A DNA stretch of 64,000 nt from Paenibacillus mellifer (GCF_023195895.1 NZ_JALPRK010000001.1:1-64000); one strand, 5' to 3'. Positions 1 through 9,532 are shown, counted from the first letter of the stretch. The notes: generated by a model not told the origin, from the letters alone. Translations and numbers: made by a program.

Positions 1-25
1 GACGCTGAATATTCAGCGTCTTTTT
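1..25 (+). terminator. Rho-independent terminator of a gene left of the window
   Basis: A perfect 20-bp palindrome (arms GACGCTGAAT / ATTCAGCGTC) is followed directly by TTTTT on the plus strand. It should end transcription of a rightward gene lying just outside the window, and may also stop the leftward stalk-protein gene that ends at 43. Confidence 0.75.
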
Positions 26-42
26 GTCTGCCGCTACGCTGT

Positions 43-897
43 TTATGGAACGGTATTGCTGATCTCCGTTAGTAAGCCGTTCTTTGCAGCGGTATCAATG
101 AACTGCCATATGTCTTGACTTACCTTGTAGTTAAATGTATACCATTGCTCTTCCTTTGCTTCATAAATCAACACCTCAGGGTCCCCGTCAGAAGATTGAA
201 CTAAAGAATAAATGTCAAAACGTTGGATGCTGTTCCCTTCCTGGTCTATAAAGTCATATTGTCCAATTTTATAGTAATCGCCGGTGGAAGGGTGGCTCAT
301 CCAGGTGTAACTCGCAGGGGCTTCGACCTTATTGCCTTTGTTTTTGATAAAAAGATTGTAGATGGCTTCAATATAGCTATTGCCGTTGATTTGATTGACT
401 ATCCCGCCCATCGTCATGTGGTATTCCTGCTGCAAGGCTTTCACTTCTACGCCATCGATGATCAAAGGTTTCGTTTCAATGGTGACTGCAGCGTTGTTAT
501 AACTGACCTTGCAATCAAATGTCTCTGCGATAAGGCGGAGTGGAACCATCGTGCGATTATTCTTTAGATAGGGTTTAACATCGAGCGTGACTGTTTTACC
601 GTCTTTAACTGCTATTCTGCTACTCGGCTCTAAAGTGATCTCTACTTTGTTTTTTGTAAGCACTACTTTCGAACCCGACCAGTGGACCGCAGCTCCCAAA
701 TTTTCGCTGATCACTCGCAGTGGGACCATCGTTCGGTTGTTTTTCACTTCGGGTTTCACATCGGAGGAAATGGCAATCGATGCGGCATCGCCTTGATTTT
801 TCATGCGAATTTTCATGGGTTCTGCTGCGTAAGCGGATGAGTGGAACAACATGCTCAGCGCAGCAACTGTAAAGATCAGCTTTTTCAGAACGAACAC
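43..897 (-). CDS. Secreted stalk-domain protein (copper amine oxidase N-terminal-like)
   Basis: The 284-residue product starts with a Sec signal peptide (hydrophobic FTVAALSMLF, cleavage after SSAYAA). Two copies of the stalk-repeat signature follow, each with the core NNRTMVPLR (about residues 53 and 112), typical of the copper-amine-oxidase N-terminal domain that many Paenibacillus surface proteins carry. The last 130 residues match nothing I recognise. A role at the cell surface is likely; enzymatic function is unknown and no oxidase domain is present. Start choice is uncertain: GTG at 897 sits directly against a GAGGA box, too close for normal initiation, while an in-frame CTG at 888 lies 9 nt from it. 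Confidence 0.8.
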   Translation of the reverse strand: MFVLKKLIFTVAALSMLFHSSAYAAEPMKIRMKNQGDAASIAISSDVKPEVKNNRTMVPLRVISENLGAAVHWSGSKVVLTKNKVEITLEPSSRIAVKDGKTVTLDVKPYLKNNRTMVPLRLIAETFDCKVSYNNAAVTIETKPLIIDGVEVKALQQEYHMTMGGIVNQINGNSYIEAIYNLFIKNKGNKVEAPASYTWMSHPSTGDYYKIGQYDFIDQEGNSIQRFDIYSLVQSSDGDPEVLIYEAKEEQWYTFNYKVSQDIWQFIDTAAKNGLLTEISNTVP

Positions 898-950
898 TCC
901 TCACATTAGGTATTCCTTATCATTAGACGTTGTGAGAAGGGTCGTAGTTG

Positions 951-3443
951 CTACGATTGAATGCGGTGAACCGTAAATTGTCCAGTGGAGGCATGAAGGG
1001 CGCTCACTGTTTCTTGCGGATCAATCTGATGCAGGCGTTCAACCGCATAGCGGAATTCATAGAAACCGCCGAGCGTTGCTTTGAAATTGGTCTCCCAATA
1101 GTTGGTCAGTATCCATGCATACGTGCTGGGACGGCTGTTCTCAGATTGCATCGTATGAAGCTTCCGCGGCTCATGTTCCAGGGTACCCAACTGCAGTAAT
1201 GGGGTATCCGTCATGGAGAGAGCAAGAGCTCCCTGATCTTTGGCCGAGTGCCAGAACCACCCTTCCTGTACGGCGGTGTAATCCAGGCAGGAGCCTGGGA
1301 GCTGATCCTTCCAGGGACGAACGAGGCAGCCGGCTTTCTCCACATAAAGCTCCGCTTCCGGTCCGAGGGAGAAGGGGAGGGCGACATAAACGTTCTCCGG
1401 GAGCCATACGCTGTCCTTGTGCAAACGGACGGATACTTCGACTCGAGGCTGATTGGCGAACATTTTAAGATGTAGGGCGTAATAGCTGAGTCCTTTTACT
1501 TCAAACACCAGCTCCACAAGCGCGTATAACGGCCCATTGTCCAGCACCTTCACCCTGGTTAGGCGGCCGCTGTCCCGCTGAACATGTATCCCTTTCCGAT
1601 TCCGGCCCATACGAGACCGTGTGGAGCAGACCTGTGAAGGACTATGTTCGTCCTGAGCCGGAGTCACTTCATATACCGGCGTGAATGGCGCATGCTTGCG
1701 GTTCATGTCCAGCAGGTCGGCGGACAGGCCTTTATCCTTCCATGCCGTGATCCCTTCCTCGATTCTCCATTCGATCCGCATCGTTTCGGATTCCATGAAG
1801 TCGTCTCCGATATGGATCGGAGGCTTGACGGAAGATGCAGACCAGATATCGTAGACTCCTTCGCTGGGGATCGGTTCGGTATTCCGGGCCGTCACGATCT
1901 TATTCGAATCGGCGTAGAGTCCCGCATTATCGACCGGTTGAAGATGAAGCATATGGGACTCGCCAGGCAACAACGTTAGTTCGGCGACGATGGCTTGCGT
2001 AGAGGACAGCTGGTACGGTATGGCTTGCCCCGTTGATTCATCGATGAGCCGGAACTCCTTCTGCAGCAGCACGGTTTCCCATCCATCGAGCGGAATCGTC
2101 ATCAGAAGCGTGACTTTGGCGGGTTCTGTATTGATGACCTCATACCGCAGCGGGCGTTTGGGGGTCAGGAGAGCTCCTTTTCGGGCAATCAACGCTTTAT
2201 CCAAGGCACGGTAAGCCAGCTTGCTGGCTTCAGCCGCATAAGACTGCTTCCGTACCTCAAGCATCTGTACTTGCGGATGCCAAGGCTCATAGATGGAGGA
2301 GTGATATCCCCACGTATGTTCGGCGTACATCGTCATCGCCTGCGATGCTTCATCAAGCTCGGCGGGGCTTACCACTTCATGGTTCGGATCGAGGCTCTTT
2401 ACCTTCCGCAGCGTCCGCTGGGCATCGCGGTAAATCTGCGTGTGCATCGCCGTGGAGGCGACGCCGTCGGTCCACCAGTCTGGCCAGTCACCTCGATGGA
2501 CCGGGAGAGAAGACAGGTCTTCCTGCTTCAGGATCGCGAAGAACTCGGAGAGAGTAGCCATCTTGATCGTAATGTGATCGCCGTGTTGCCCATTCCACTT
2601 CGCAATCCATTCTGCGATATCCGCATTTGGGGAAGCATTGTCCGTCCCAAGCCCTGAGACCATGATCGGAACAAAAGAGTATGGATACTGCTCCTGCTCC
2701 AGATTCCAGAGATAACGGTGAATCCGCAAGGAAGCGATCTCGTCATGACGAGGCTCCGGCTCCATTAGGAAATGCTGGATTTCGTCCTTGATGATATATT
2801 TTCCCAACGCGTCCGGACAGAATCCCAGTTCATTGCCGAACATATAGTGCTCCCCGTTCCAGACGAGCAGCTTGCCGCCGTCCGGCGTTTCCCACCAGAA
2901 CGGGGTTTGCTTGCGGCCAAGCGGGTACATGCCATGATGGGTGTGAATACAGGAGAAGAGATGCTCGATGTTGTTTTGCAGCAGGCTTGCGGCATAACCC
3001 CAGCTGTATCCGTTAATATCGGCCGTCATAGCGCTGTCGATCCGGTGTCCGAACGATTTAGCGTACTGTTGGGCTTTGCTGTGGTTCCGAAGCAGGAGGT
3101 CAAAGTCGGGCAACTCAGTCATGTTCAGGTAGGTCCCCGACAGCTCGATCTTCCCTCGGGTTACGGCTTGCTGGAAAGCTTCTTTCTCCTCGGACGAAGC
3201 GCTCTCCAGGAATCTTTCCACGGCCCAGAACGTTTCGCATGTCCATCGGAAGGAATCCCACTCCGGGCGTTCCCCGCGGTGGGCGGCTTCCGTAATCTTC
3301 AGGGCTTGGCGGATAAAATCGGCATGGTACTGTTCGATTCTCTCCTGGCGCTCCGTATAGCCGATATCCGTGTGGGAATGGTGGATGACATAGAGGGTCC
3401 AGGGACGGGCGGGTTTAGGTTCCTTTTTGCTGAGATGGTTCAT
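951..3443 (-). CDS. GH38-family alpha-mannosidase-like glycoside hydrolase
   Basis: This 830-residue protein has the GH38 N-terminal signature HTDIGY (His24, Asp26), with Asp142 in MTADINGYSWG as probable catalytic nucleophile and a further His in EHTWGYHSS near residue 375. The C-terminal half fits the beta-sandwich domains of the family. There is no signal peptide, so it should act in the cytoplasm on imported mannosides, releasing mannose. It is the last gene of a leftward operon, 15 bp after a ROK sugar kinase and a ManA-type isomerase, which strengthens the mannose assignment. Exact linkage specificity cannot be read from the sequence; some GH38 relatives act on other sugars. Confidence 0.85.
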   Translation of the reverse strand: MNHLSKKEPKPARPWTLYVIHHSHTDIGYTERQERIEQYHADFIRQALKITEAAHRGERPEWDSFRWTCETFWAVERFLESASSEEKEAFQQAVTRGKIELSGTYLNMTELPDFDLLLRNHSKAQQYAKSFGHRIDSAMTADINGYSWGYAASLLQNNIEHLFSCIHTHHGMYPLGRKQTPFWWETPDGGKLLVWNGEHYMFGNELGFCPDALGKYIIKDEIQHFLMEPEPRHDEIASLRIHRYLWNLEQEQYPYSFVPIMVSGLGTDNASPNADIAEWIAKWNGQHGDHITIKMATLSEFFAILKQEDLSSLPVHRGDWPDWWTDGVASTAMHTQIYRDAQRTLRKVKSLDPNHEVVSPAELDEASQAMTMYAEHTWGYHSSIYEPWHPQVQMLEVRKQSYAAEASKLAYRALDKALIARKGALLTPKRPLRYEVINTEPAKVTLLMTIPLDGWETVLLQKEFRLIDESTGQAIPYQLSSTQAIVAELTLLPGESHMLHLQPVDNAGLYADSNKIVTARNTEPIPSEGVYDIWSASSVKPPIHIGDDFMESETMRIEWRIEEGITAWKDKGLSADLLDMNRKHAPFTPVYEVTPAQDEHSPSQVCSTRSRMGRNRKGIHVQRDSGRLTRVKVLDNGPLYALVELVFEVKGLSYYALHLKMFANQPRVEVSVRLHKDSVWLPENVYVALPFSLGPEAELYVEKAGCLVRPWKDQLPGSCLDYTAVQEGWFWHSAKDQGALALSMTDTPLLQLGTLEHEPRKLHTMQSENSRPSTYAWILTNYWETNFKATLGGFYEFRYAVERLHQIDPQETVSALHASTGQFTVHRIQS

Positions 3444-3458
3444 ATTTGAGTTAACCTC

Positions 3459-4466
3459 CTAGTTATGAAATGAGGCGGAAGGATTTCCCTCCGTATCTTC
3501 GAATAGCTGGTGAATGCCTTGAAATACGTCGGTGATCCCATCCTGCAACTGGATAACCGGAAGCGTAAACTCGCCAAGAGATTGCTGAAAGTCATCATCC
3601 CAGAGTGGGAAGCTGTTGGAGATCTGTCCCCCAAGCACGATACGGCCGGGCTTAAAAGCGAGAATATAAGGCAAAAGCATCTCTCCCAGCCGTCTGCCGT
3701 ATTCATGGAACAATTCCAGGGCTTTGTCGTCTCCATGTTTAGCTGCCTCTGCTAGATCTGCTACATCGGTGTTCTCTACAAGGACTCCCCGTTCCTTTGC
3801 CATCCCAAGAATCCCTCTTCTCCCAAAATAGTCGTCAACGATCCCCTCCCGGTAAGGTTCGGCAAACAGCATTCCGTTTAACGGGACTCCATCGGCGGCG
3901 GTGACGAGTTGTCCGTTCTCGACAAAGGCGGAGCCCAAGCCGGTTCCGAGCGTGAGGCAGATCAGTCGGTCCGAGGGGAAACGGAGGCCGATTCCGAGTC
4001 CAAACAGGTGGGCGTCATTCCCGAACCGGATTTCGGCGGAGGCGAGCAAATCGGTCAGGATGCCTGGTGTATGGGAAGTGAGTTGATGCAACTTCTCACG
4101 GAGCAGGTCCCGAACGGACAACTTGTACAAGGCTTCATATTTGCCGATCCCCTGGAGAAGAGCAATGCCTTCTTCATAATCAAACGGCCCGGGAAAGGCA
4201 AATCCGATCCGGACTTTATCGTTATTACGCAATGGTCCGTAAGTTGCGGTATAGAAGTAGAGCAGATGAAGGCATACCTCGGCAAAGCGGGCGATGGTGT
4301 TAGCTGGCGGCCCCTGGGATTCGGATGGCCGGCTCAGGAACGAATCGGGTACAATCTCCCCGTTAACGAGAAGGGCCCCCTTCAGGACGGTTCCGCCGGC
4401 ATCGAGCGCCAGCGTAATCATGACTGGGGCTCTCGCTTCAAGGTCCTGCCCGTTAATGAATTTCAT
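3459..4466 (-). CDS. ROK-family sugar kinase
   Basis: The 335-residue product carries the ROK phosphate loop DAGGTVLKG near residue 23, a GTGLGSAF segment around residue 175 and the adenosine-binding GGQIS near residue 288. The family phosphorylates hexoses such as glucose, mannose or fructose. Given its place between a ManA-type isomerase and a GH38 mannosidase, phosphorylation of mannose to mannose-6-phosphate is the best guess. It lacks the N-terminal helix-turn-helix of ROK repressors and the CxCGxxGC zinc motif of many ROK kinases. The ATG overlaps the upstream gene by 14 bp and has an AAGAGG box 6 nt away, suggesting translational coupling. Confidence 0.85.
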   Translation of the reverse strand: MKFINGQDLEARAPVMITLALDAGGTVLKGALLVNGEIVPDSFLSRPSESQGPPANTIARFAEVCLHLLYFYTATYGPLRNNDKVRIGFAFPGPFDYEEGIALLQGIGKYEALYKLSVRDLLREKLHQLTSHTPGILTDLLASAEIRFGNDAHLFGLGIGLRFPSDRLICLTLGTGLGSAFVENGQLVTAADGVPLNGMLFAEPYREGIVDDYFGRRGILGMAKERGVLVENTDVADLAEAAKHGDDKALELFHEYGRRLGEMLLPYILAFKPGRIVLGGQISNSFPLWDDDFQQSLGEFTLPVIQLQDGITDVFQGIHQLFEDTEGNPSASFHN

Positions 4467-6321
4467 GGGAAGCCTCTTTACCCGGATTCCAGGAGGGTGG
4501 AAGGAGCGGGAGATTCCATGCCGGATTAACTCTAGCAGCTATCAGCGTACACGGGGTATTGGAAAGGTTCTCCAGGCGGTATTCGCCTACGCTGGCCGGT
4601 ACGATATAAGCTTCGGCATATCCCCATTCCACCGCAGCAGCTTCGTTGTTTGCCGGGACAAGACGGACATGCTCGCCCTCCACGAGATTGTACATCACAA
4701 ATTCGCCCCGGGTATCCGTGTGCCAAGTATCCTGCAGGGACAGCCTGCTGACCTGGAACAGAAGATCGTCGCGTTGCCCCAGCATTTCTTCCGTGCTCCG
4801 GCCCTGTCTGCTAACAACAATCGGCCGAGCGATCAGACCTCTTTCGACGGCGGAGGTGTCTATGGCATCGTTGATATTATGCCGTGCGTGTTCGGGATTC
4901 ATGGGACGTGGCTTGCCATCAGCATCCAGGCGCAGGTAATCATAAATTTTAAAGGTGAACCACCAGGTGGTTGAGGAAATCTCCAGAACCAGATTGTCTC
5001 CGCCGGAGCAGTGCACCGTTCCTGGAGGAATGAGATACAAGTTTCCCCTCTCTGATTCGTATTCGTTCACATAGGAAGACAACGTAAGCGGTTCTCTAGT
5101 CGAGTGGGCGTGTTCCACCGCTTCAAGCAGCTTCTCGCCGGTGACGCCTTCCTTTAATCCGAGATAGACCTTGGCCCCCTGTTCATTTCGCATGATGTAA
5201 TAGGATTCCTGCTGCGTCATATGCTCGTTGAATGTAGATTCCACATACGCCTGAAGCGGGTGGACTTGGAGCGATAATTCCCCGCCTTGCATCGTATCCA
5301 AGTAATCGAACCGGATGGGAAAATAATTGCCAAACAACCCTACATTACGCTCTCCCAAAATCTCGTAGGGGGCTTCCTCCATAAGAAGGGTGAAGGGAAC
5401 TTCCAAGGGGATCCTGTGGACTTCGAGAAGAAGCGTATTCTCGGGAGCGATTGGCTCGAAGCTCCAGGCGCAGTTCGCCCATTCCTCCGGAAGGTCGCAC
5501 AACTCCTTCAAATATTGCCCTCCCCAGATGCCGGGAGCAAAAAACGGCTTTACCCGGAACGGCTGCTTTGCCGCTTGTCGCAATACGTCTTTTAATGTTA
5601 CGACCGGCAGCCATACTGGAGCTTCTGGGCGATTCATGTCCATATAGTAGGCACCCTTCTTATCCGGATGTCCTCCATTCAGTGTCAGCCAGTCTTGGCG
5701 ATAAGGCTCCCATACGGGCCATTCCAGGAACAGGCAGTGCTTGTAGGTCTCGACCTTGTCGTCCGATTCGCCGAAGCCAAAGCTGCCCATCCGCTGTGCA
5801 TGCCGCAGCTGTTGGTTTTCCCGGGAGTAGTCGGCAAAAAAGACGAGGTTGGGCTCCCTTCCGGCTAGAAGGGAGGCTCCTGGTCCAAATAGAACATAAA
5901 TCCCGCCACCTGGCGTATGTTCATGCGCTTTTTTCTCCAAGAATGCCTTGGCCTTGTTTTGAAAATATTGCATAGGGCGGACATCGTTTGCTTTATAGCC
6001 AAATGCCCGGTTATCCGTCAGGTAAGCCGCCATTTCCGATCGCAGTTCCCCTTCGGGCTTCACATAATCCGCCGTAAAATCGCTTGAGAAAGGAATGCCT
6101 TCCTTATCACAAGCTTGACGGAGGGGGCCCAGCAAGGCGGAGAAATCTGCTCCGTGGGTCCCGTCAAGCGTAATATAGAAGGAGCCCGCAGTCTCTTGAT
6201 ATGCGGATAAGATGAACGAGCACCACAAGTTTGTACCCTGTTGCATGAACACGGGGGTGTCCCGAAAGTGTAACTTATTGATAGGATATTTTTGAAAGGC
6301 CGGTACAGGTTGAGGGTTCAC
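4453..6321 (-). CDS. Long class I mannose-6-phosphate isomerase-like protein
   Basis: The C-terminal ~370 residues are a type I phosphomannose isomerase: FFAPGIWGG near 261, zinc ligands Gln352 and His354 (LQVHP), Glu372 (QQESYY) and His437 (PPGTVHCSGG). It would interconvert mannose-6-phosphate and fructose-6-phosphate. At 622 residues it is about twice the usual length of bacterial ManA. The first ~250 residues form an extra domain of unknown function containing IYVLFGPGASLL and a run of aromatic residues, with no Walker A motif I can defend. Start is GTG with a GGGAGG box 12 nt upstream. It leads the operon with the ROK kinase and GH38 enzyme; the AraC gene lies 126 bp upstream. Confidence 0.85.
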   Translation of the reverse strand: MNPQPVPAFQKYPINKLHFRDTPVFMQQGTNLWCSFILSAYQETAGSFYITLDGTHGADFSALLGPLRQACDKEGIPFSSDFTADYVKPEGELRSEMAAYLTDNRAFGYKANDVRPMQYFQNKAKAFLEKKAHEHTPGGGIYVLFGPGASLLAGREPNLVFFADYSRENQQLRHAQRMGSFGFGESDDKVETYKHCLFLEWPVWEPYRQDWLTLNGGHPDKKGAYYMDMNRPEAPVWLPVVTLKDVLRQAAKQPFRVKPFFAPGIWGGQYLKELCDLPEEWANCAWSFEPIAPENTLLLEVHRIPLEVPFTLLMEEAPYEILGERNVGLFGNYFPIRFDYLDTMQGGELSLQVHPLQAYVESTFNEHMTQQESYYIMRNEQGAKVYLGLKEGVTGEKLLEAVEHAHSTREPLTLSSYVNEYESERGNLYLIPPGTVHCSGGDNLVLEISSTTWWFTFKIYDYLRLDADGKPRPMNPEHARHNINDAIDTSAVERGLIARPIVVSRQGRSTEEMLGQRDDLLFQVSRLSLQDTWHTDTRGEFVMYNLVEGEHVRLVPANNEAAAVEWGYAEAYIVPASVGEYRLENLSNTPCTLIAARVNPAWNLPLLPPSWNPGKEASHEIH

Positions 6322-6446
6322 TGGTGGGGGTATCCTCCCTTCTTAGGATCAGCTTACGGTCCTATTGTAGAATCAGAAGGGAGAATCCGTCTTTATAAAA
6401 AGAGGAAGTGTTTTTGTACGATCCGGACATCGATTCCGGCGACAGG

Positions 6447-7379
6447 TTATAAGTCGGAATCGTACCGTCCTTCCGTAAATTGCGATCGCCGGAAGCGAGC
6501 GGGGGTTACGCCAAGCTTGGACGTGAATACACGCGTGAAATAGTGTATAGATTCAAATCCGCACAAAGCGGCAATCTGTTTAAGCTGAAGGTCTGTGTTC
6601 AAGATGAGGTTCTTGGCTTTTTGCACGCGTTGCTCCTGTACATAATGCACAAAGGATTGGTGTCCGTAATGGCGAAACAACCTCGTCAAGTGGCGCGTCG
6701 TGATATGCAGATGACTGGCAACCCGTTCTAAGGACAGAGGTTCGCTCAAGTTATCCATGATAAACAGTTCTGCCTGATGTACCATCGAGGCGCCTTCTTC
6801 CTTCTTGTCCGTACTGCCAGTATCTTGATAGAAACCGGGTCCGTGGGTGGAAAGGATGGACAAGATCAGGGACTCCGCCAAACTGAGTTGCATGGGCGGC
6901 GGGGAATTTACGCCGGTAGTAGACGAATCGAACAGGGATAAGAGAGAGCGCCAGAGAAGTCCCGGCGTCTGGTCGGCCCCTTCTCCAAGAACCGGGATGC
7001 CCTGCTTGGCCAGCAGCCCGAAAGCGGCGGCGTAAAGCTCGCTGCAAGCCGATTCTTCCAGCTCGAAGGCCACGTAACATAGGGCCAGCCCTTTCTTGCT
7101 CAAAATGCGGTGCTGAATCCCCGGTCTGGAAAGAAACAGGGTCCCGGGTTGAAGCGGGAATTCTGTATGTTCTTCTTGGTAGAAGCCGGAGCCTGTTAAC
7201 ACGAAACAAGCTTCGAAGAACGAATGTTTATGCTCCGTATTGTCGAAATGGCGGGGCATAAACCCCCAATAGTGGATTTGAACGGTCAAATCCGGCTTCT
7301 CGATGCGGCTTAACGTTCGGTTCAGAACGGAATTGGCCCGTCGAAACGATGGGATGAAGGGTAACGGTTCAATGCTCAT
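6447..7379 (-). CDS. AraC-family transcriptional regulator of the mannoside operon
   Basis: The 310-residue protein has an N-terminal cupin-type ligand domain (HKHSFFEACFVLTGSG, about 46-61) and a C-terminal AraC DNA-binding domain of two helix-turn-helices (LERVASHLHITTRHLTRLFRHYG, then IAALCGFESIHYFTRVF) ending at a typical TPARFRR. Such proteins usually activate adjacent sugar genes. It lies immediately upstream of, and co-oriented with, the ManA-ROK-GH38 operon, so that operon is its likely target. ATG has a GGGAGG box 9 nt upstream. The 126-bp gap to the next gene holds a TACAAT-like -10 (6364-6369, minus strand) with no good -35, as expected for an activator-dependent promoter. Confidence 0.88.
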   Translation of the reverse strand: MSIEPLPFIPSFRRANSVLNRTLSRIEKPDLTVQIHYWGFMPRHFDNTEHKHSFFEACFVLTGSGFYQEEHTEFPLQPGTLFLSRPGIQHRILSKKGLALCYVAFELEESACSELYAAAFGLLAKQGIPVLGEGADQTPGLLWRSLLSLFDSSTTGVNSPPPMQLSLAESLILSILSTHGPGFYQDTGSTDKKEEGASMVHQAELFIMDNLSEPLSLERVASHLHITTRHLTRLFRHYGHQSFVHYVQEQRVQKAKNLILNTDLQLKQIAALCGFESIHYFTRVFTSKLGVTPARFRRSQFTEGRYDSDL

Positions 7380-7522
7380 CAGAGGATTCCTCCCAGCTGT
7401 TTACTCAGCTTTGAATGGTAGGCCTTTGCCCTAGTGTAAACGATAAATCTCGGATTTAGAAGATTCATTACCGTTACTTAAAAATTGAACATTTCACCAG
7501 CCGAACCCTGCATAAAATGAAT

Positions 7523-7536
7523 TTGAATCGCTTACA
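7523..7536 (+). promoter_or_regulatory. cre-like site (CcpA) upstream of acetate symporter genes
   Basis: TTGAATCGCTTACA matches the 14-nt cre consensus TGWAANCGNTNWCA at 12 of 14 positions (mismatches at 2 and 3). It lies 43 bp before the DUF485 gene. Carbon-catabolite control of acetate uptake is common in Bacillus relatives; here it is only a motif match. Confidence 0.35.
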
Positions 7537-7579
7537 TATATTGGGTGATCTTCAAAGTTCATGATTTGGAGGGTGAAGG

Positions 7580-7930
7580 ATGGATGCGAAAGTTGCAAAG
7601 GCTGCGAAAGCGGCTAAAAGTGCAAAAGGTACGCAAGGGAAAAGCTACACCGAGGTGTGGCATTCCGCCAAGTTCAAAACGCTGATCTCCCGCAAGAAAA
7701 AGTTCATTATCCCGTTAACCGTATTTTTTCTGCTGTTTTACTTTGCGCTCCCGATCATGACTTCATATTCGGAAGTGCTGAATCGACCGGCGATCGGGCC
7801 GATTTCCTGGGCATGGGTGTTTGCGTTCGCCCAGTTTGTCATGACGTGGGCGTTGTGTATCCTTTACTCGCGGGTTGCGAGACGGTTTGACCGGTTGGTA
7901 GACGACATTCGGCGGGAAATGGGGGCGTAA
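7580..7930 (+). CDS. DUF485 membrane protein (partner of ActP)
   Basis: A 116-residue protein with a lysine- and alanine-rich N-terminus followed by SYTEVWHSAKFKTLISRKKKFIIP, the hallmark of DUF485, then two transmembrane helices (about 42-63 and 75-97). DUF485 genes (yjcH, ywcB) are nearly always found immediately before a cation/acetate symporter, as here, with 4 bp between the genes. Its precise role is unknown; it is presumed to assist the symporter. ATG is preceded by GGAGGGTGAAGG. The repeated KAAKAAKSAK at the N-terminus is unusual for the family. Confidence 0.9.
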   Translation: MDAKVAKAAKAAKSAKGTQGKSYTEVWHSAKFKTLISRKKKFIIPLTVFFLLFYFALPIMTSYSEVLNRPAIGPISWAWVFAFAQFVMTWALCILYSRVARRFDRLVDDIRREMGA

Positions 7931-7934
7931 CGAC

Positions 7935-9449
7935 ATGGCGTTCACCTTATTTTGCGCGATTGTGCTGTTGACGTTGGTCATTACTTATTTTGCAGCGAAA
8001 AAAACGAACAACACCAGCGAATTCTACACGGCAGGCGGCGGGTTGAAGGGCTGGCAAAATGGAACCGCTATCGCCGGCGACTATATGTCGGCTGCGTCGT
8101 TTCTCGGCATCGCCGGGTCCATTGCCCTGGTCGGGTTCGACGGCTTTTTCTACAGTATCGGATTTCTCGTTGCCTACCTTGTCGTGTTGTACCTGGTAGC
8201 CGAGCCGCTCCGCAATCTGGGCAAGTATACGGTCGCTGACATGATTGCCGCCCGCTTTTCGAATAAAGAAGTGCGCGGCTTCGCGGCGCTGAATACAATT
8301 GCGATCTCCATCTTCTACATGATTGCGCAGCTTGTTGGGGCGGGGGCGCTGATCAAGCTCCTGCTGGGCCTTGATTTCGTCACCTCGGTGTTGATCGTTG
8401 GCGTGTTAATGACCGTCTATGTCGTATTCGGCGGCATGCATGCCACGAGCTGGGTGCAAATCACCAAGGCGGTATTGCTGATGGGGGGCACTTTTGTCAT
8501 CTCGCTGATGGTCTTCGCGAAGTTCGATTTCAGTCTAACCGGCATGTTCGAGCAGATGAAGACGGCAACCCCATTAATGGAGAACTATCTGAATCCGGGC
8601 AACAAGTACAAGGTCCCGCTAGAAACGATATCGCTCAACCTGGCGCTGGTGCTGGGCACCGCCGGGCTTCCGCATATTTTGACCCGATTCTTTACGGTCA
8701 AGGACGCCCGCACGGCACGAAGCTCCGTAGTCTACGCCACCTGGATCATCGGCATCTTCTACGTCATGACGATCTTCCTTGGCTTCGGGGCTGCGGCATT
8801 CGTCGGTACGGAGGAGATCACGGCCGTCGACAAGGCCGGCAATATGGCTGCTCCGCTGCTGGCTAGAGCGCTTGGCGGCGACTTCCTGTTCGCCTTCATC
8901 TCGGCGGTGGCGTTCGCTACGATCTTAGCCGTCGTCACCGGCCTCGTGTTGTCGGCCGCCTCCGCGTTCGCGCACGATTTCTATGGGCAAATCGTCCGCC
9001 GCGGCAACGCAACCGAGCGGGAACAGCTGCGCATGGCCCGCTGGGCTTCGATCGGCGTATCGATCATCTCGATCGTGCTAGCCCTGTTCGCCCAGAAGAT
9101 GAATGTGGCTTTCCTCGTCTCCTTGGCTTTTGCCGTCGCGGCGAGCGCCAACCTGCCGATCATTCTGTTCACCGTGTTCTGGCGAAGATTCAACCGAACG
9201 GGGGCGATCTCCGGCATGCTGGTCGGCTTGCTCAGCACGGTTATTCTCGTCGCGCTAAGTCCAAACGTATGGGATCCAGAACCGGGCAAGGCGATCTTGA
9301 CCGGAACGGCGATCTTTCCGATGACGAATCCGGGGATTATCTCTATCCCGCTGGGCTTTCTTTCTGCGGTTGTCGGTACCCTCCTGTCCCGCGAGAAAGA
9401 TGAGGCGAAATACGCGGAGGTGCTCGTCAAGGCGAATACAGGCGTATAA
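7935..9449 (+). CDS. actP: Cation/acetate symporter (sodium:solute symporter family)
   Basis: The 504-residue polytopic protein has about 13 hydrophobic helices and the ActP-type N-terminal pattern FYTAGGGLKGWQNGTAIAGD followed by YMSAASFLG (about residues 31-60), plus TAGLPHILTRFFTV near 245 and a long conserved FISAVAFATILAVVTGLVLSAAS-type helix region. It should import acetate or another short-chain carboxylate with a cation. Pairing with the DUF485 gene supports acetate over proline or glucose substrates. Transcription appears to end at the hairpin at 9476-9513. Confidence 0.9.
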   Translation: MAFTLFCAIVLLTLVITYFAAKKTNNTSEFYTAGGGLKGWQNGTAIAGDYMSAASFLGIAGSIALVGFDGFFYSIGFLVAYLVVLYLVAEPLRNLGKYTVADMIAARFSNKEVRGFAALNTIAISIFYMIAQLVGAGALIKLLLGLDFVTSVLIVGVLMTVYVVFGGMHATSWVQITKAVLLMGGTFVISLMVFAKFDFSLTGMFEQMKTATPLMENYLNPGNKYKVPLETISLNLALVLGTAGLPHILTRFFTVKDARTARSSVVYATWIIGIFYVMTIFLGFGAAAFVGTEEITAVDKAGNMAAPLLARALGGDFLFAFISAVAFATILAVVTGLVLSAASAFAHDFYGQIVRRGNATEREQLRMARWASIGVSIISIVLALFAQKMNVAFLVSLAFAVAASANLPIILFTVFWRRFNRTGAISGMLVGLLSTVILVALSPNVWDPEPGKAILTGTAIFPMTNPGIISIPLGFLSAVVGTLLSREKDEAKYAEVLVKANTGV

Positions 9450-9475
9450 TATGTCCCCTGACGCCTTCAAATTCA

Positions 9476-9513
9476 AAAACCCGCTAGGACACCAAGGTGT
9501 CCAGCGGGTTTTT
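9476..9513. terminator. Bidirectional rho-independent terminator
   Basis: Stem CCGCT-GGACACC / GGTGTCC-AGCGG with an AA loop is followed by TTTTT on the plus strand and preceded by AAAA, giving a T-run on the minus strand. It separates the convergent symporter and carboxypeptidase genes. Confidence 0.88.
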
Positions 9514-9532
9514 CCATGGTCAAGGCCGATGA

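Noticed and set aside
1644..1979. Plus-strand frames inside the GH38 gene (several of 60-225 codons)
   Set aside because: Antisense shadows of a well-supported coding sequence, lacking ribosome sites and recognisable domains.
6364..6369. Complete sigma-A promoter before the ManA-type gene
   Set aside because: TACAAT-like -10 is present on the minus strand but the 17-bp upstream position has no -35; reported only as context of an activator-dependent promoter.
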